Source: [Clostridium] aminophilum (GTDB lineage: Bacteria; Bacillota; Clostridia; Lachnospirales; Lachnospiraceae). From it: a stretch of 54,860 nt of DNA. Where the stretch lies: NCBI RefSeq assembly GCF_900101295.1, contig NZ_FOIL01000019.1:1-54860 (forward strand), in the 5' to 3' direction. Below the pieces are notes generated by a model. That model had not been told where the DNA came from and ran no database searches. It saw nothing but the letters and a program-made list of their open reading frames with translations. Both the position numbers and the translations under genes were made by a program. Below are positions 45,062 to 52,751 of this stretch, piece by piece. Numbering within the stretch: the stretch's first letter is position 1; each line of letters starts with the position of its first letter.

Positions 45062-45256
45062 ATGGCAGATTTCAAGTTTAAACTTTATCAGACCAATGAT
45101 ACAGGTTACAAGTGCGGCCTTCTTGCTGAGCCGACAAAGTTCCTGAAGGCTACCTTCCGTGATGAGGAAGATGCAAAGAACTATCTTGCATGGCTGAAGG
45201 CTAACGATACTCTTCACACATTCATCGTAGAGAAGGACGCTCCGATCAAGAAGTAA
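45062..45256 (+). CDS. 64-residue protein at the end of the hgd operon, unknown
   Basis: I do not recognise the family. 64 residues, KFKLYQTNDTGYKCGLLAEP then KATFRDEEDAKNYLAWLKAND and a Lys-rich tail, compatible with a small alpha/beta fold. It has one Cys (position 18), no signal peptide and no membrane helix. It starts 22 bases after hgdB behind AGGCAGG, shares its biased codons and precedes a strong terminator, so it is translated with the dehydratase. A role in assembly, stability or electron supply is possible but unsupported. Confidence 0.8.
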   Translation: MADFKFKLYQTNDTGYKCGLLAEPTKFLKATFRDEEDAKNYLAWLKANDTLHTFIVEKDAPIKK

Positions 45257-45277
45257 TTCCTGATTAATGCGTGCTAG

Positions 45278-45322
45278 ATGCCCCCGACCGGACCGCAAAA
45301 GCGGATCGGTCGGGGGCATTTA
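45278..45322 (+). terminator. very strong terminator of the hgd operon
   Basis: ATGCCCCCGACCG.ACCGC pairs with GCGGATCGGTCGGGGGCAT around AAAA, then TTTA. The stem has about 18 pairs. Confidence 0.85.
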
Positions 45323-45426
45323 CGTCCAACAGATGGATTCTCATCCAGAATCAGGCAAATTGGACGAAAAGAGGATGAACTGGACAAAAGAAGATTTAAT
45401 GTGGGAGCTTAATTACAGCAGGCTAT

Positions 45427-45645
45427 ATGAAAAGGCCTGGGATACAGATATTCAACCTTGCTGCGAAGATTCACGAGTGCAAAGGTAGACAGGAATTTAT
45501 TCACCCGTTTAATGAAGGCAACGGAAGGATAAGCAGATCTGGCATCAGATCCCTGATCGCCACGGCGATCCTGGCAGTGCGAGAACAGAAGAATCAAAAG
45601 AAACTGAATCACGGGATAAAAATGATAAAAAAAGGAGAATCTTGA
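45427..45645 (+). pseudogene. Fic-domain remnant
   Basis: The reading IHECKGRQEFIHPFNEGNGR has the complete Fic core HPFxxGNGR, the AMP-transfer loop, followed by about 35 residues of helix. A Fic domain needs roughly 100 residues before this motif; here the frame opens only 25 residues upstream, and a preceding open stretch (45375-45460, ending WDTDIQ) is in another frame. The likely explanation is a Fic gene broken by deletion and frameshift. No ribosome site is seen. The remainder of the 45257-45766 gap holds only the hgd terminator and the leader repeat at 45668. Confidence 0.55.
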
Positions 45646-45667
45646 CGAATCGGGCAGGAGGGAGTAG

Positions 45668-45766
45668 TGTAAACATTAGCTGAAAATGCGTCAGGTCTCC
45701 GATGGTAATATGCTTGCAGAGACAAAAAAACAAGATGGAGATCGGAACGGATCTCGAGGAGGAAAA
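45668..45766 (+). repeat. leader repeat, copy 1, with GGA-loop hairpin at the ribosome site
   Basis: About 100 bases matching 48043-48144 (shared GTAAACATT.GCTGAAAATGCGT, CTCCGATGGTAATATGCTTGCAGAGA, GATCGGAAC). It ends in hairpin AGATC-GGAACG-GATCT (45739-45754), one base before GAGGAGG (45756-45762). The repeat is open in frame with the gene, so a longer product starting at 45686 cannot be excluded but would hide the signal peptide. Confidence 0.75.
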
Positions 45767-46420
45767 ATGAAGAAAACAAGAGTTTTGGCGGTACTGATGG
45801 GTGCAGCGCTGTCTATGGCAGCTGCTCTTCCGGCGTATGCAGGAGAATGGAAATTCGACGGTCCGGAATCCTGGAAGAAATGGTATAGGGAAGATGACGG
45901 AAGCTGGACTAAAAATGACTGGAAGCAGATTGACGGAAAATGGTATCACTTTGATGACAATGGATACCTTGATGTGGGCTGGCATTATTATGAGGCAAAG
46001 AATGAATATGGCTCTTGGGTGGAGTGGTTTTATTTGGATGATTCCGGCGTATGGATCGAGAATCTCACCACCGATACCGGTCACATGACGCCGGAGGGAT
46101 TCCAGGAAGATCATTGCAATGTCGGAGTGGCTAACAATGACGATGAAGATAATGTATATTGGGCTGCCAAGATTCAGGAATATGGTTATGCCAATATTAT
46201 GCCATCGGAGACCATTACGAAAGAAGACGGATATACATATGAAGTGCTTCACTTCCCGTATGTAGATAACGCTAAGGATGGTTCTAATCTTACCGGAAAG
46301 ACTCTTGTAGACTGCTTAGCGGTTGCAAAAGCAAGAGTCGGACAGGTGTATCCGGAGTTTTCGCAGTCTTGCTACTGGTATTTAACAGATAATGAAATTG
46401 TATACGAGTATATGCGCTGA
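45767..46420 (+). CDS. secreted protein with wall-binding repeat and TTDTGH domain
   Basis: 217 residues from ATG 45767. Signal peptide MKKTRVLAVLMGAAL...AYA. Mature part: a choline-binding-like repeat (DWKQIDGKWYHFDDNGYLDVGWH) followed by an uncharacterised domain with IENLTTDTGHMTPEGF, YWAAKIQEYGY and HFPYVDNA. The downstream gene is a longer paralogue. Function unknown; expected at the cell surface. Confidence 0.85.
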   Translation: MKKTRVLAVLMGAALSMAAALPAYAGEWKFDGPESWKKWYREDDGSWTKNDWKQIDGKWYHFDDNGYLDVGWHYYEAKNEYGSWVEWFYLDDSGVWIENLTTDTGHMTPEGFQEDHCNVGVANNDDEDNVYWAAKIQEYGYANIMPSETITKEDGYTYEVLHFPYVDNAKDGSNLTGKTLVDCLAVAKARVGQVYPEFSQSCYWYLTDNEIVYEYMR

Positions 46421-46526
46421 AATTACTACTATCAGAAGCATCTCGGCTTCGGATCGTTGAGAATCGCTTGACCTGATCCGGTCAGTGGCAATGAGATCAT
46501 AATCAGATCATCAGAGGTTTCGAAAG

Positions 46527-46563
46527 GCCCGTGTTTTCGCAGTAGTTGCGAGAACACGGGCTT
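46527..46563 (+). terminator. hairpin between the two secreted paralogues
   Basis: GCCCGTGTTTTCGCA pairs with TGCGAGAACACGGGC around a short loop. Only TT follows, so it may be a weak terminator or an mRNA-stabilising hairpin. Confidence 0.45.
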
Positions 46564-46588
46564 AAATCGGAACAGATTTATGGGAGGA
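46564..46588 (+). promoter_or_regulatory. GGA-loop hairpin at ribosome site, copy 3
   Basis: AAATC-GGAACA-GATTT (46564-46579), two bases before GGGAGG. The stem differs from copies 1 and 2 by a compensating change (G-C to A-T) while the loop GGAAC is kept. Confidence 0.6.
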
Positions 46589-46594
46589 CAGTTG

Positions 46595-47911
46595 ATGAAG
46601 AAAGGGATTTTTACGGTGCTGATGGCTGCAGTGCTGTCTATGGCAGCCGCTCTTTCGGCGTATGCGGGAGAATGGGTCTTCGACGGTCCGGAATATTGGC
46701 AAAAATGGTATAAAGAAGATGACGGAAGTCGGACCATAAGTGACTGGAAGCAGATCGACGGAAAATGGTATCACTTTGATTATAATGGATATCTTGATGT
46801 GGGGGGCTGGTTTCGGTATGAGGTAAAGAACGAAAATGGCTCTTCCTGGGAGTGGTTTTATTTGGATGATTCCGGCGTATGGATCGAGAATCTCACCACC
46901 GATACCGGTCACATGACGCCGAAGGGATTCCGGACAGACCATGATTTTAGTAGCAAAGAAGATAAGGAATATTGGAATGCTAAGGTTCAGGAATATGGCT
47001 ATGATAAGATTGAGGTATCGGAAGTTGTTCGGGGGGACGACGGATATAAATATGCTGTGTTGCATTTCCCGTACATTGACAACGCCGGGGATTTCGGGAA
47101 GAAGATGACCGGAAAGACCGTCGCTGATTGCAAAGAGGTTGCGGATTGGAGAGTTGAGCAGTTGTTTCCATACTTTGATGGTAAGTTTTTCGAAAAAAAA
47201 GATGAATTAGAATTTCGTATCTTGTATTGGGGTAAAGAAAGCAATGGGGAATGGGTTCAAGATGGCCCCTATCCCACTGATCGGTATTTTATGTTGAACT
47301 GGGGTGAAAAGGCTTATAATTATATAGAGATTGACGGGAAATCTTATTTTTTAGATTATAAGAATGGTAAAACGGGACACCCTTGTACGGGATGGAAATC
47401 GTATCTTTACCAGGATTTTTTTACTTATCTGTCATTTTTTGATGAGTATGGCGGACGTGTTGAGAATTTCACAACCGATACCGGCCACGTAGGTCAGGAT
47501 GGTAACTTCTGTTTAGACCATGAAAATAATGGACCGATTCTTAACAGCGAAGAAGACAATGCCTACTGGAATGCCAAAATTCAGGAATATGGCTATGACC
47601 AAAATATGAAAGAATCAACGGAGAGTTTTACTGATTCTGAATCGGGTATTTTTGGTGGAGAAACGGAATATGAGTATACAGTTAGGCGGTATAGTTTTCC
47701 ATTTGTTGGTGGGGCCGAGGACTCTATGAAGCATACCGGAGTGACTTGGTTGGACTGCTGCAAGGTTGCGGAAGCTAGAGTAAGACAGTTGTATCCGTCA
47801 GTTTCCGATTTAAAAATTGATAGTACTGGCCGGAATCGCGATGGGGTATATGTTGATGTGCTTGAAAGCAAAACGGCTACTTCTGGTGTCGTTAGTCGTA
47901 GTTGGTCATAA
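46595..47911 (+). CDS. longer secreted paralogue with two TTDTGH domains
   Basis: 438 residues from ATG 46595 (GGGAGGA six bases before). Signal peptide ending AYAGEW as in the previous gene, then the wall-binding repeat GKWYHFDYNGYLDVGG. The uncharacterised domain occurs twice: IENLTTDTGHMTPKGF...YWNAKVQEYGYD (about 95-150) and VENFTTDTGHVGQDG...YWNAKIQEYGYD (about 290-345), each followed by a segment ending in a VADC/LDCCKVAEARV-like helix. The second half is more A/T-rich in its codons. Function unknown. Confidence 0.85.
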   Translation: MKKGIFTVLMAAVLSMAAALSAYAGEWVFDGPEYWQKWYKEDDGSRTISDWKQIDGKWYHFDYNGYLDVGGWFRYEVKNENGSSWEWFYLDDSGVWIENLTTDTGHMTPKGFRTDHDFSSKEDKEYWNAKVQEYGYDKIEVSEVVRGDDGYKYAVLHFPYIDNAGDFGKKMTGKTVADCKEVADWRVEQLFPYFDGKFFEKKDELEFRILYWGKESNGEWVQDGPYPTDRYFMLNWGEKAYNYIEIDGKSYFLDYKNGKTGHPCTGWKSYLYQDFFTYLSFFDEYGGRVENFTTDTGHVGQDGNFCLDHENNGPILNSEEDNAYWNAKIQEYGYDQNMKESTESFTDSESGIFGGETEYEYTVRRYSFPFVGGAEDSMKHTGVTWLDCCKVAEARVRQLYPSVSDLKIDSTGRNRDGVYVDVLESKTATSGVVSRSWS

Positions 47912-47937
47912 TGCAATAAAGCTTGGCCTTTCGGACT

Positions 47938-47979
47938 TGTCGAACCTAAGCATGTGCTTGCACGAGCTTAGGTTCGACA
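47938..47979. repeat. 14-bp perfect inverted repeat
   Basis: TGTCGAACCTAAGC (47938-47951) and GCTTAGGTTCGACA (47966-47979) with an inner GTGC/GCAC. No T-run follows on either strand. Possibly an operator, a recombination site or a weak terminator. Confidence 0.7.
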
Positions 47980-48042
47980 GACGATAAAAGCTGAACTTGA
48001 TTGCAAAAAAAACTGGATGCATGAACGGAATGCTGTTGGGCG

Positions 48043-48144
48043 TAACGTAAACATTGGCTGAAAATGCGTTTGCTCTCCGATGGTAATATGCTTGCAGAGA
48101 GAAAAAAGAGAGAAGATCGGAACCGATCTCGAGGAGGAAGAAAA
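48043..48144 (+). repeat. leader repeat, copy 2, with GGA-loop hairpin at the ribosome site
   Basis: Matches 45668-45766. Hairpin AGATC-GGAACC-GATCT (48114-48129) is one base before GAGGAGG (48131-48137). Confidence 0.75.
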
Positions 48145-48492
48145 ATGCTGGAAAATCTGATTGATTTCATGTCTTCAGGACAGAGCCTTGCAGACGCTGT
48201 TACTGAGATGCTAAAAACAATGGGCCTTATGGCTATTGTGCTCATTCTTGTCATGGGGTTTCTGTTTTTTATACCGACGATTATTGCGTCGTTTAGGCAG
48301 ATCAGACTTCGTGTTTTGGTTTGTGCGCTCAACGTACTTGTTATCGCGACGGTTTGCTTCAACCCGTTTTTGCCGGCGGTCATCTGGCTCTGCATCATGA
48401 TTATTGCCATTGCAGGAAAGCGCGAGGCGAAAAAAACAGACGGGGTTCCTGCGATAAATATCATCACTTCGAAAGATGATGTCAGGGATTGA
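48145..48492 (+). CDS. small membrane protein, unknown
   Basis: 115 residues from ATG 48145. A short N-terminal amphipathic part, then two hydrophobic helices (about 30-55 and 62-90, the second containing CFNPFLPAVIWLC) and a short polar tail. No family recognised. It shares its leader with the secreted proteins although it has no signal peptide, and precedes a second small membrane gene. Confidence 0.7.
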   Translation: MLENLIDFMSSGQSLADAVTEMLKTMGLMAIVLILVMGFLFFIPTIIASFRQIRLRVLVCALNVLVIATVCFNPFLPAVIWLCIMIIAIAGKREAKKTDGVPAINIITSKDDVRD

Positions 48493-48615
48493 GAGAGGCT
48501 GTGCGAAATTAACCCATCAGAGATTAAGTGAAATCAAAAACAATATTATCAGGTTTCAGAAAGGAGGCCTGCTTAGGCAGGGCGGTGTCCGGTTGCCGGA
48601 TAAATCCGGCGCTAT

Positions 48616-48921
48616 ATGCTCCGCAAAAAGAATATGGATAGTCTTATGGATAATCTTATACCCGTGTTGCTGATCATAATACTGGTATGGATAGCAGTAT
48701 TCCTGATTTTAAGAGCATTTTGGTGTTGGTATTGGAAGATCAACGCAAGACTCGAGGAGCAGAAAAAAACGAATGAATTACTGCAGAATATCCTTAATGC
48801 GCTGATTCAGGGCAATGCGGTGAATGCGGTAACCGCCGGGAATGTCATGGACCTGAATGAAAATCAGGCCAAGAAGGTATTCACGGCTGACATAGACGAT
48901 TCCGATATCCCAGAGTTGTGA
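48616..48921 (+). CDS. small membrane protein with cytoplasmic coiled-coil, unknown
   Basis: 101 residues; one membrane helix (about 15-35, LIPVLLIIILVWIAVFLIL) then RLEEQKKTNELLQNILNAL, a probable coiled coil, and an acidic end. The start is uncertain (ATG 48616, 48634 or 48646) because no clear ribosome site is present; an AAAGGAGG lies 50 bases upstream at 48559 in a GCCTGC/GGCAGG hairpin. The next gene begins 14 bases after its stop, so the two are probably co-transcribed. Confidence 0.65.
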   Translation: MLRKKNMDSLMDNLIPVLLIIILVWIAVFLILRAFWCWYWKINARLEEQKKTNELLQNILNALIQGNAVNAVTAGNVMDLNENQAKKVFTADIDDSDIPEL

Positions 48922-48934
48922 GAAATATGGGGGA

Positions 48935-51235
48935 ATGATCTTGAAAAAAGATAATACAGAAATGCTTAACATTTCGGCCGTGAAAAGGCCTAAGAGTATG
49001 CGATTTCGGAAAGAAACGGACCTCTACGCACTGCAGGCGGGCGCACAGTGTCCTGTCATGCTTCAGCGTGGTGCGATTCTGCTGGACAGTGTTACAGGAA
49101 AGAGGTTTCTGCAGCTTAAGCTGTCAAATGCCGGCGAGAGGGAGATCAAGTCGGTCTATCTGAAGCTGGACTGCATTGACGATACCGGAGAACGCGCAGG
49201 GGAGACCATAGACGCGGCATATTTAGATGTCAACTGTAAAAAGGATGGTTGCTTCGGCGATAAAGTTCTGAGTCAGGTCTCAAGCGTTGCAAGGAAGTGC
49301 CTCATCCGGGAAGTAAGGGTGGCGTATGCAGATGGAACGAGTGAGCGCTTTGACCAGGATGGCTTTTTTAACATCCCGGAGGCAAAACCGCTGGAGACGG
49401 CTGTTCCGGCCGAGTATCATCGTGTTATCGCTACTTTGAAGGACCTGCGGGTACAGCCGGAGAATGTCGCAGAGGGGATTAGCAGGTGTATCTGTGGCGG
49501 ACTGATCACAGGTGACGGAAAGTGCGCAAACTGCGGGCGTGACTTCAAGCAGGCCATGTATGACGCCGCACATATCGAGGAACTCTGCAAGAAACATGAA
49601 CTGGCCGAACGGAAGAGACGGGAAAAAGAGGAACAGAGAGTGCGGTCGGAGAAATCCGAGAAGGTGCTGAGCGTTCTCGGTTTCGTCTTGGGGGTTCTGC
49701 TGATCCTCAATGCTGCTTTTAGTGCATTTGTATATTATAGTTCCGATTTCAGCAAATCCTTGTTACTGCTATGCGCGTGCGTGGTACTAGATGCTATCGC
49801 GATAATCAGGCAAAAGAATAATATCCTGCTCTATGGGCTGTGCGTCAGTGCGGTGGTTGACCTTTGGTTTTTCTTGGATTTTGTAAAGGAGATAGATTAT
49901 CATCCTTTTAATCCTTTCAATTATTGTTTTGTGTTTCTTGCGTCTGCCATTGTATGGGGGGCTCTTCTGATAGGAACACTGTTTATAACACATAGATGGA
50001 AAATTCAAAAGACAATAATCTTCAGCATGGTAGCCGCAGTGTCAGCCGTATGTTCTATTTGGGCGGAATTGACTATGCTTCCTCCTTGGGCGAAATTGAC
50101 TATGCTTCCTCCAGTTGAAGCAGTCGTGATAGTTGTTGTGTACATAATCTTTAGAAATAAGATTGCAGAGCTTCTGATTTGCGTATACATTGTAGCATTT
50201 GCATACTTTAAGAACTGTAAAGTTGCGTCTGAAGATGGGCCGGCGAATGTTGCCATTAATATAAAACAGGCGTTTGGTGATGTGCAGACAAAACTCATCA
50301 GGGTTTCAGATCAGAGCGCTAAGAGAGTAGTCGGCGCGCAGCCCACAGATTGGATTGCGGTGCTGCTCAACCACGCAGCTGACAAAATGGATGGTTCGGA
50401 GGCAAAATCGCGCCGCAGCAAGTTGTCCATCGCCTCACGCGTTGTCTCTCTGCTTGCGGTGATTATGCTGCCGATGAATCTTGTGTCCTGTGGGAGTGAT
50501 TCTTATTATAGTGGTTTTGAATGCATCAAGCATGGATTTACTTTTCCGTATTGGTCAGGAAGCTATGCCGGCGGAATAGTCCTTCTGCTGCTCGTGCTCA
50601 TATGCCTGGAAGTGGCAGTTTTATCCGGCAGGAAGTTTGCGCGCCGACGGAACGCCATTGTTCTGGATCTCCAGAAACTGATATCTGTGTTCGGCATTTT
50701 CATGTTCATTTACTATTCGACAAACAAATCCTACGAGATCCTTTTTGGCGGGTACATTATGACACTGGCATATGTGCTTCAGTATCCGGTTGGCCTTATG
50801 TACTGCGCGTCAGGTCTTGCTGTTTCCTCCGAGAGGCTGCCGGAGAAGACGAGCGATATGTTTCTGTCCGAAAAGACGGTGAGAAGGGTCCTTCTTGCAG
50901 TCCACGTTGTACTGTTTGTGTTCGTGTTCCATGGTGATTACCACTTTGTGTGGAGGATGATCGGGTATTTGGCTGTCATCATAGAGATCGAGGCATCTCT
51001 TGGACAGAAACTGGCGAAGCGGCTGTTTGCCCTCATGTTGGCTCTCGAGACGGTAGCGCTCGTCATGATGCTGTTCATGTTTAAAACTACGGTAAAGGAA
51101 ATACCGTTGACTTTTGTGCTGTCGCTGCTTATACTTGCAGCGTCGGGACTGGCATACGTCCTGTTTTTGGGCGGGAAGAAGGCTTTGGGAAGAAAAAAGG
51201 AAAGAAGATCGGAACCGATGTCGAGGAGGAGTTAG
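48935..51235 (+). CDS. zinc-ribbon polytopic membrane protein, unknown
   Basis: 766 residues. An N-terminal soluble beta-rich domain (about 15-160), a four-Cys ribbon (C185, C187, C197, C200), a Glu/Arg-rich helix to about 245, then about a dozen hydrophobic helices in two blocks split by a cytoplasmic segment (about 430-510). A 24-bp tandem duplication near 50070-50115 gives LTMLPPWA.LTMLPPVE. No enzyme motif is seen. The GGGGG before ATG 48935 is close to it; a TTG at 48941 is an alternative start. The architecture (ribbon plus membrane) recalls the 8122 and 10220 genes but the families differ. Confidence 0.75.
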   Translation: MILKKDNTEMLNISAVKRPKSMRFRKETDLYALQAGAQCPVMLQRGAILLDSVTGKRFLQLKLSNAGEREIKSVYLKLDCIDDTGERAGETIDAAYLDVNCKKDGCFGDKVLSQVSSVARKCLIREVRVAYADGTSERFDQDGFFNIPEAKPLETAVPAEYHRVIATLKDLRVQPENVAEGISRCICGGLITGDGKCANCGRDFKQAMYDAAHIEELCKKHELAERKRREKEEQRVRSEKSEKVLSVLGFVLGVLLILNAAFSAFVYYSSDFSKSLLLLCACVVLDAIAIIRQKNNILLYGLCVSAVVDLWFFLDFVKEIDYHPFNPFNYCFVFLASAIVWGALLIGTLFITHRWKIQKTIIFSMVAAVSAVCSIWAELTMLPPWAKLTMLPPVEAVVIVVVYIIFRNKIAELLICVYIVAFAYFKNCKVASEDGPANVAINIKQAFGDVQTKLIRVSDQSAKRVVGAQPTDWIAVLLNHAADKMDGSEAKSRRSKLSIASRVVSLLAVIMLPMNLVSCGSDSYYSGFECIKHGFTFPYWSGSYAGGIVLLLLVLICLEVAVLSGRKFARRRNAIVLDLQKLISVFGIFMFIYYSTNKSYEILFGGYIMTLAYVLQYPVGLMYCASGLAVSSERLPEKTSDMFLSEKTVRRVLLAVHVVLFVFVFHGDYHFVWRMIGYLAVIIEIEASLGQKLAKRLFALMLALETVALVMMLFMFKTTVKEIPLTFVLSLLILAASGLAYVLFLGGKKALGRKKERRSEPMSRRS
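51206..51229 (+). repeat. GGA-loop module, copy 4, inside a gene end
   Basis: AGATC-GGAACC-GATGT followed by GAGGAGG (51223-51229), within the last codons of the 48935 gene. The stem has lost one pair and no start codon follows, so this copy looks non-functional. Confidence 0.6.
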
Positions 51236-51264
51236 TAGAGATCTGAGTATTGCACGTGCCGTGC

Positions 51265-51290
51265 TGCGGAGACGTAAGCCTCCGCACTTA
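51265..51290 (+). terminator. possible weak terminator
   Basis: TGCGGAG pairs with CTCCGCA around 8 bases, then CTTATATCTT. Confidence 0.35.
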
Positions 51291-51355
51291 TATCTTATGG
51301 GTGTTCCTGCTGTAAGTTATGATATTAGCATGAAATCTAAGGAGAACAGAGTATC

Positions 51356-52078
51356 ATGAAAAAACGCATTTTAATAATGACTTCAGTTTTATTTACAGCG
51401 TTTTCATCTTTTACGGCCTTTGCAGGACAGTGGAAACAGGATGCAAAAGGCTGGTGGTGGGATAATGGTGACGGGACATATCCTGTTTCAACATGGCAGT
51501 GGATAGATGTAAATAATGACCATGTGGCAGAGTGTTATTACTTTAATCAAGATGGATACCTTCTCACCAACACCACTACCCCAGATGGATATGCAGTGAA
51601 CGCAGATGGACAATGGGTTTACAGAGAAATTTCGGATGATGAACTTAGAGAAGATAGAGGCTTCTATGCAAATAAATACGATAGCAGTTATATGGTTAAG
51701 GTTTTTATCCCCGAGGATTCGCCACTGACTATAGAGCCGGGGATCTATAAAAGTATACGTAATGTAACATATGTAGATAGTATCGGACCAAACCATATTG
51801 ATACAGATTACTTTGATCATAATTTTAAAGTTACGGATGACGGAGAAAGTCTGCAATTTATGATTGACTATGATGATTATGGGAGGTACTGGTATAAGGG
51901 AACTTTGCTTGACAGAAATGATGGTTACTATGTCGCTACAGATTTAGATGGAGATGGTTGTGATGATGGTACTATACATGGTGTGTATGTGATATCGGAT
52001 GATGTGATAATAGTAGAGACAGGTGTTGGTAGTGATGGCGATTATCATAGATTTTTTACAATGAAAAAGGTTTCTTAA
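51356..52078 (+). CDS. secreted protein with wall-binding-like N-terminus, unknown
   Basis: 240 residues. Signal peptide MKKRILIMTSVLFTAFSSF...AFA, then GQWKQDAKGWWWDNGDGTYPVSTWQWID, a motif frequent at the start of clostridial wall-binding repeat proteins, and one GYAVNADGQWV repeat. The C-terminal 140 residues form an Asp/Tyr-rich beta domain (IEPGIYKSI, DLDGDGCDDGTIHGVY); the DLDGDGCDDG stretch resembles a calcium-binding loop. AAGGAG is 10 bases before the ATG. Function unknown. Confidence 0.82.
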   Translation: MKKRILIMTSVLFTAFSSFTAFAGQWKQDAKGWWWDNGDGTYPVSTWQWIDVNNDHVAECYYFNQDGYLLTNTTTPDGYAVNADGQWVYREISDDELREDRGFYANKYDSSYMVKVFIPEDSPLTIEPGIYKSIRNVTYVDSIGPNHIDTDYFDHNFKVTDDGESLQFMIDYDDYGRYWYKGTLLDRNDGYYVATDLDGDGCDDGTIHGVYVISDDVIIVETGVGSDGDYHRFFTMKKVS

Positions 52079-52126
52079 TGTTAGCTTCTGGCGAAAAATA
52101 AATTCAAACAACAGAAGTTTTCAGTG

Positions 52127-52173
52127 AAAAGCCCGTACTTATGCAATTTTCTTAGCATGAGTACGGGCTTTTG
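52127..52173. terminator. bidirectional terminator
   Basis: AAAAGCCCGTACT.ATGC pairs with GCAT.AGTACGGGCTTTT with T-runs on both strands. It ends the plus-strand secreted protein gene and can also end the minus-strand HicB-like gene. Confidence 0.85.
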
Positions 52174-52253
52174 TGGTGTTGTGATAACTCTTAAAATGAG
52201 TTCTGCCATTCCGTTTGCAAGACAGGAATGGCAGAAAAGAAAAGTGTGCATGT

Positions 52254-52601
52254 TCATGCCTGTAGCGCGTCAAGGCGTTCAACGACACATTCATCTATAA
52301 AACCGTTAATTGTCTGGTCGTGGGTCATAGCGTAGATGGCAGCGCGTCGGTGAGTGTCCGGACTTTTGAAACGAACGTTCAAGCTCCCTTTATAGGCAAC
52401 TTCCGGTTCGGTGCCTTCTGCTTCACAGAGAGCTAGATAATCGTCAACCGCTCCGTGAAAGTCATCCAGAAGTTCCTGAACAGTGGTTCCCTCATAGGAA
52501 ATCAAGGAACGAATGCCTTGCACTTTGCCGAAGAGCACTTTATTTTTTTCTGAAAACTCTACGCTGCCAATATATCCTTTGTACTGCATGATATTATTCA
52601 A
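52254..52601 (-). CDS. HicB-family antitoxin-like protein (orphan)
   Basis: 115 residues from a TTG with AGGAGGG seven bases upstream; the ATG four codons later is too far. The HicB pattern is clear: YKGYIGSVEFSEKNKVLFGKVQGI, the TVQELLDDFHGAVDDYLALC helix, and a C-terminal ribbon-helix-helix (KGSLNVRFKSPDTHRRAAIYAM). HicB proteins neutralise the HicA mRNA interferase and repress their own promoter. No HicA-like frame lies on either side, so it is an orphan. Confidence 0.85.
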   Translation of the reverse strand: MNNIMQYKGYIGSVEFSEKNKVLFGKVQGIRSLISYEGTTVQELLDDFHGAVDDYLALCEAEGTEPEVAYKGSLNVRFKSPDTHRRAAIYAMTHDQTINGFIDECVVERLDALQA

Positions 52602-52625
52602 AGCAGGCCCTCCTCTCTATAATGG

Positions 52626-52654
52626 AATATACCATAGAAAAGAATAAAGTGCAA
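52626..52654 (-). promoter_or_regulatory. promoter of the HicB-like gene with overlapping operator
   Basis: On the minus strand TTGCAC, 17 bases, TATATT. The inverted repeat TGCAACT/AGTTGCA (52650-52669) overlaps the -35, a good position for autorepression by the C-terminal ribbon-helix-helix of HicB. Confidence 0.6.
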
Positions 52655-52751
52655 CTAAATACAGTTGCAATACGCTTCGGCTCGATGATCGTTCCGGTAA
52701 ACGTTGATATGACCGGCCGCAGGTTCTTGCGTGTGTCTGATATTCGAGCAG

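Noticed and set aside
43903-45075. 390-residue minus-strand frame opposite hgdB
   Set aside because: Same cause as for gcdA.
45267-45488. 73-residue plus-strand frame
   Set aside because: Its start lies in the hgd terminator stem; only the middle part may be an old piece of the Fic gene.
48476-48673. 65-residue plus-strand frame
   Set aside because: No ribosome site, unlikely composition, overlaps the better-supported gene at 48616.
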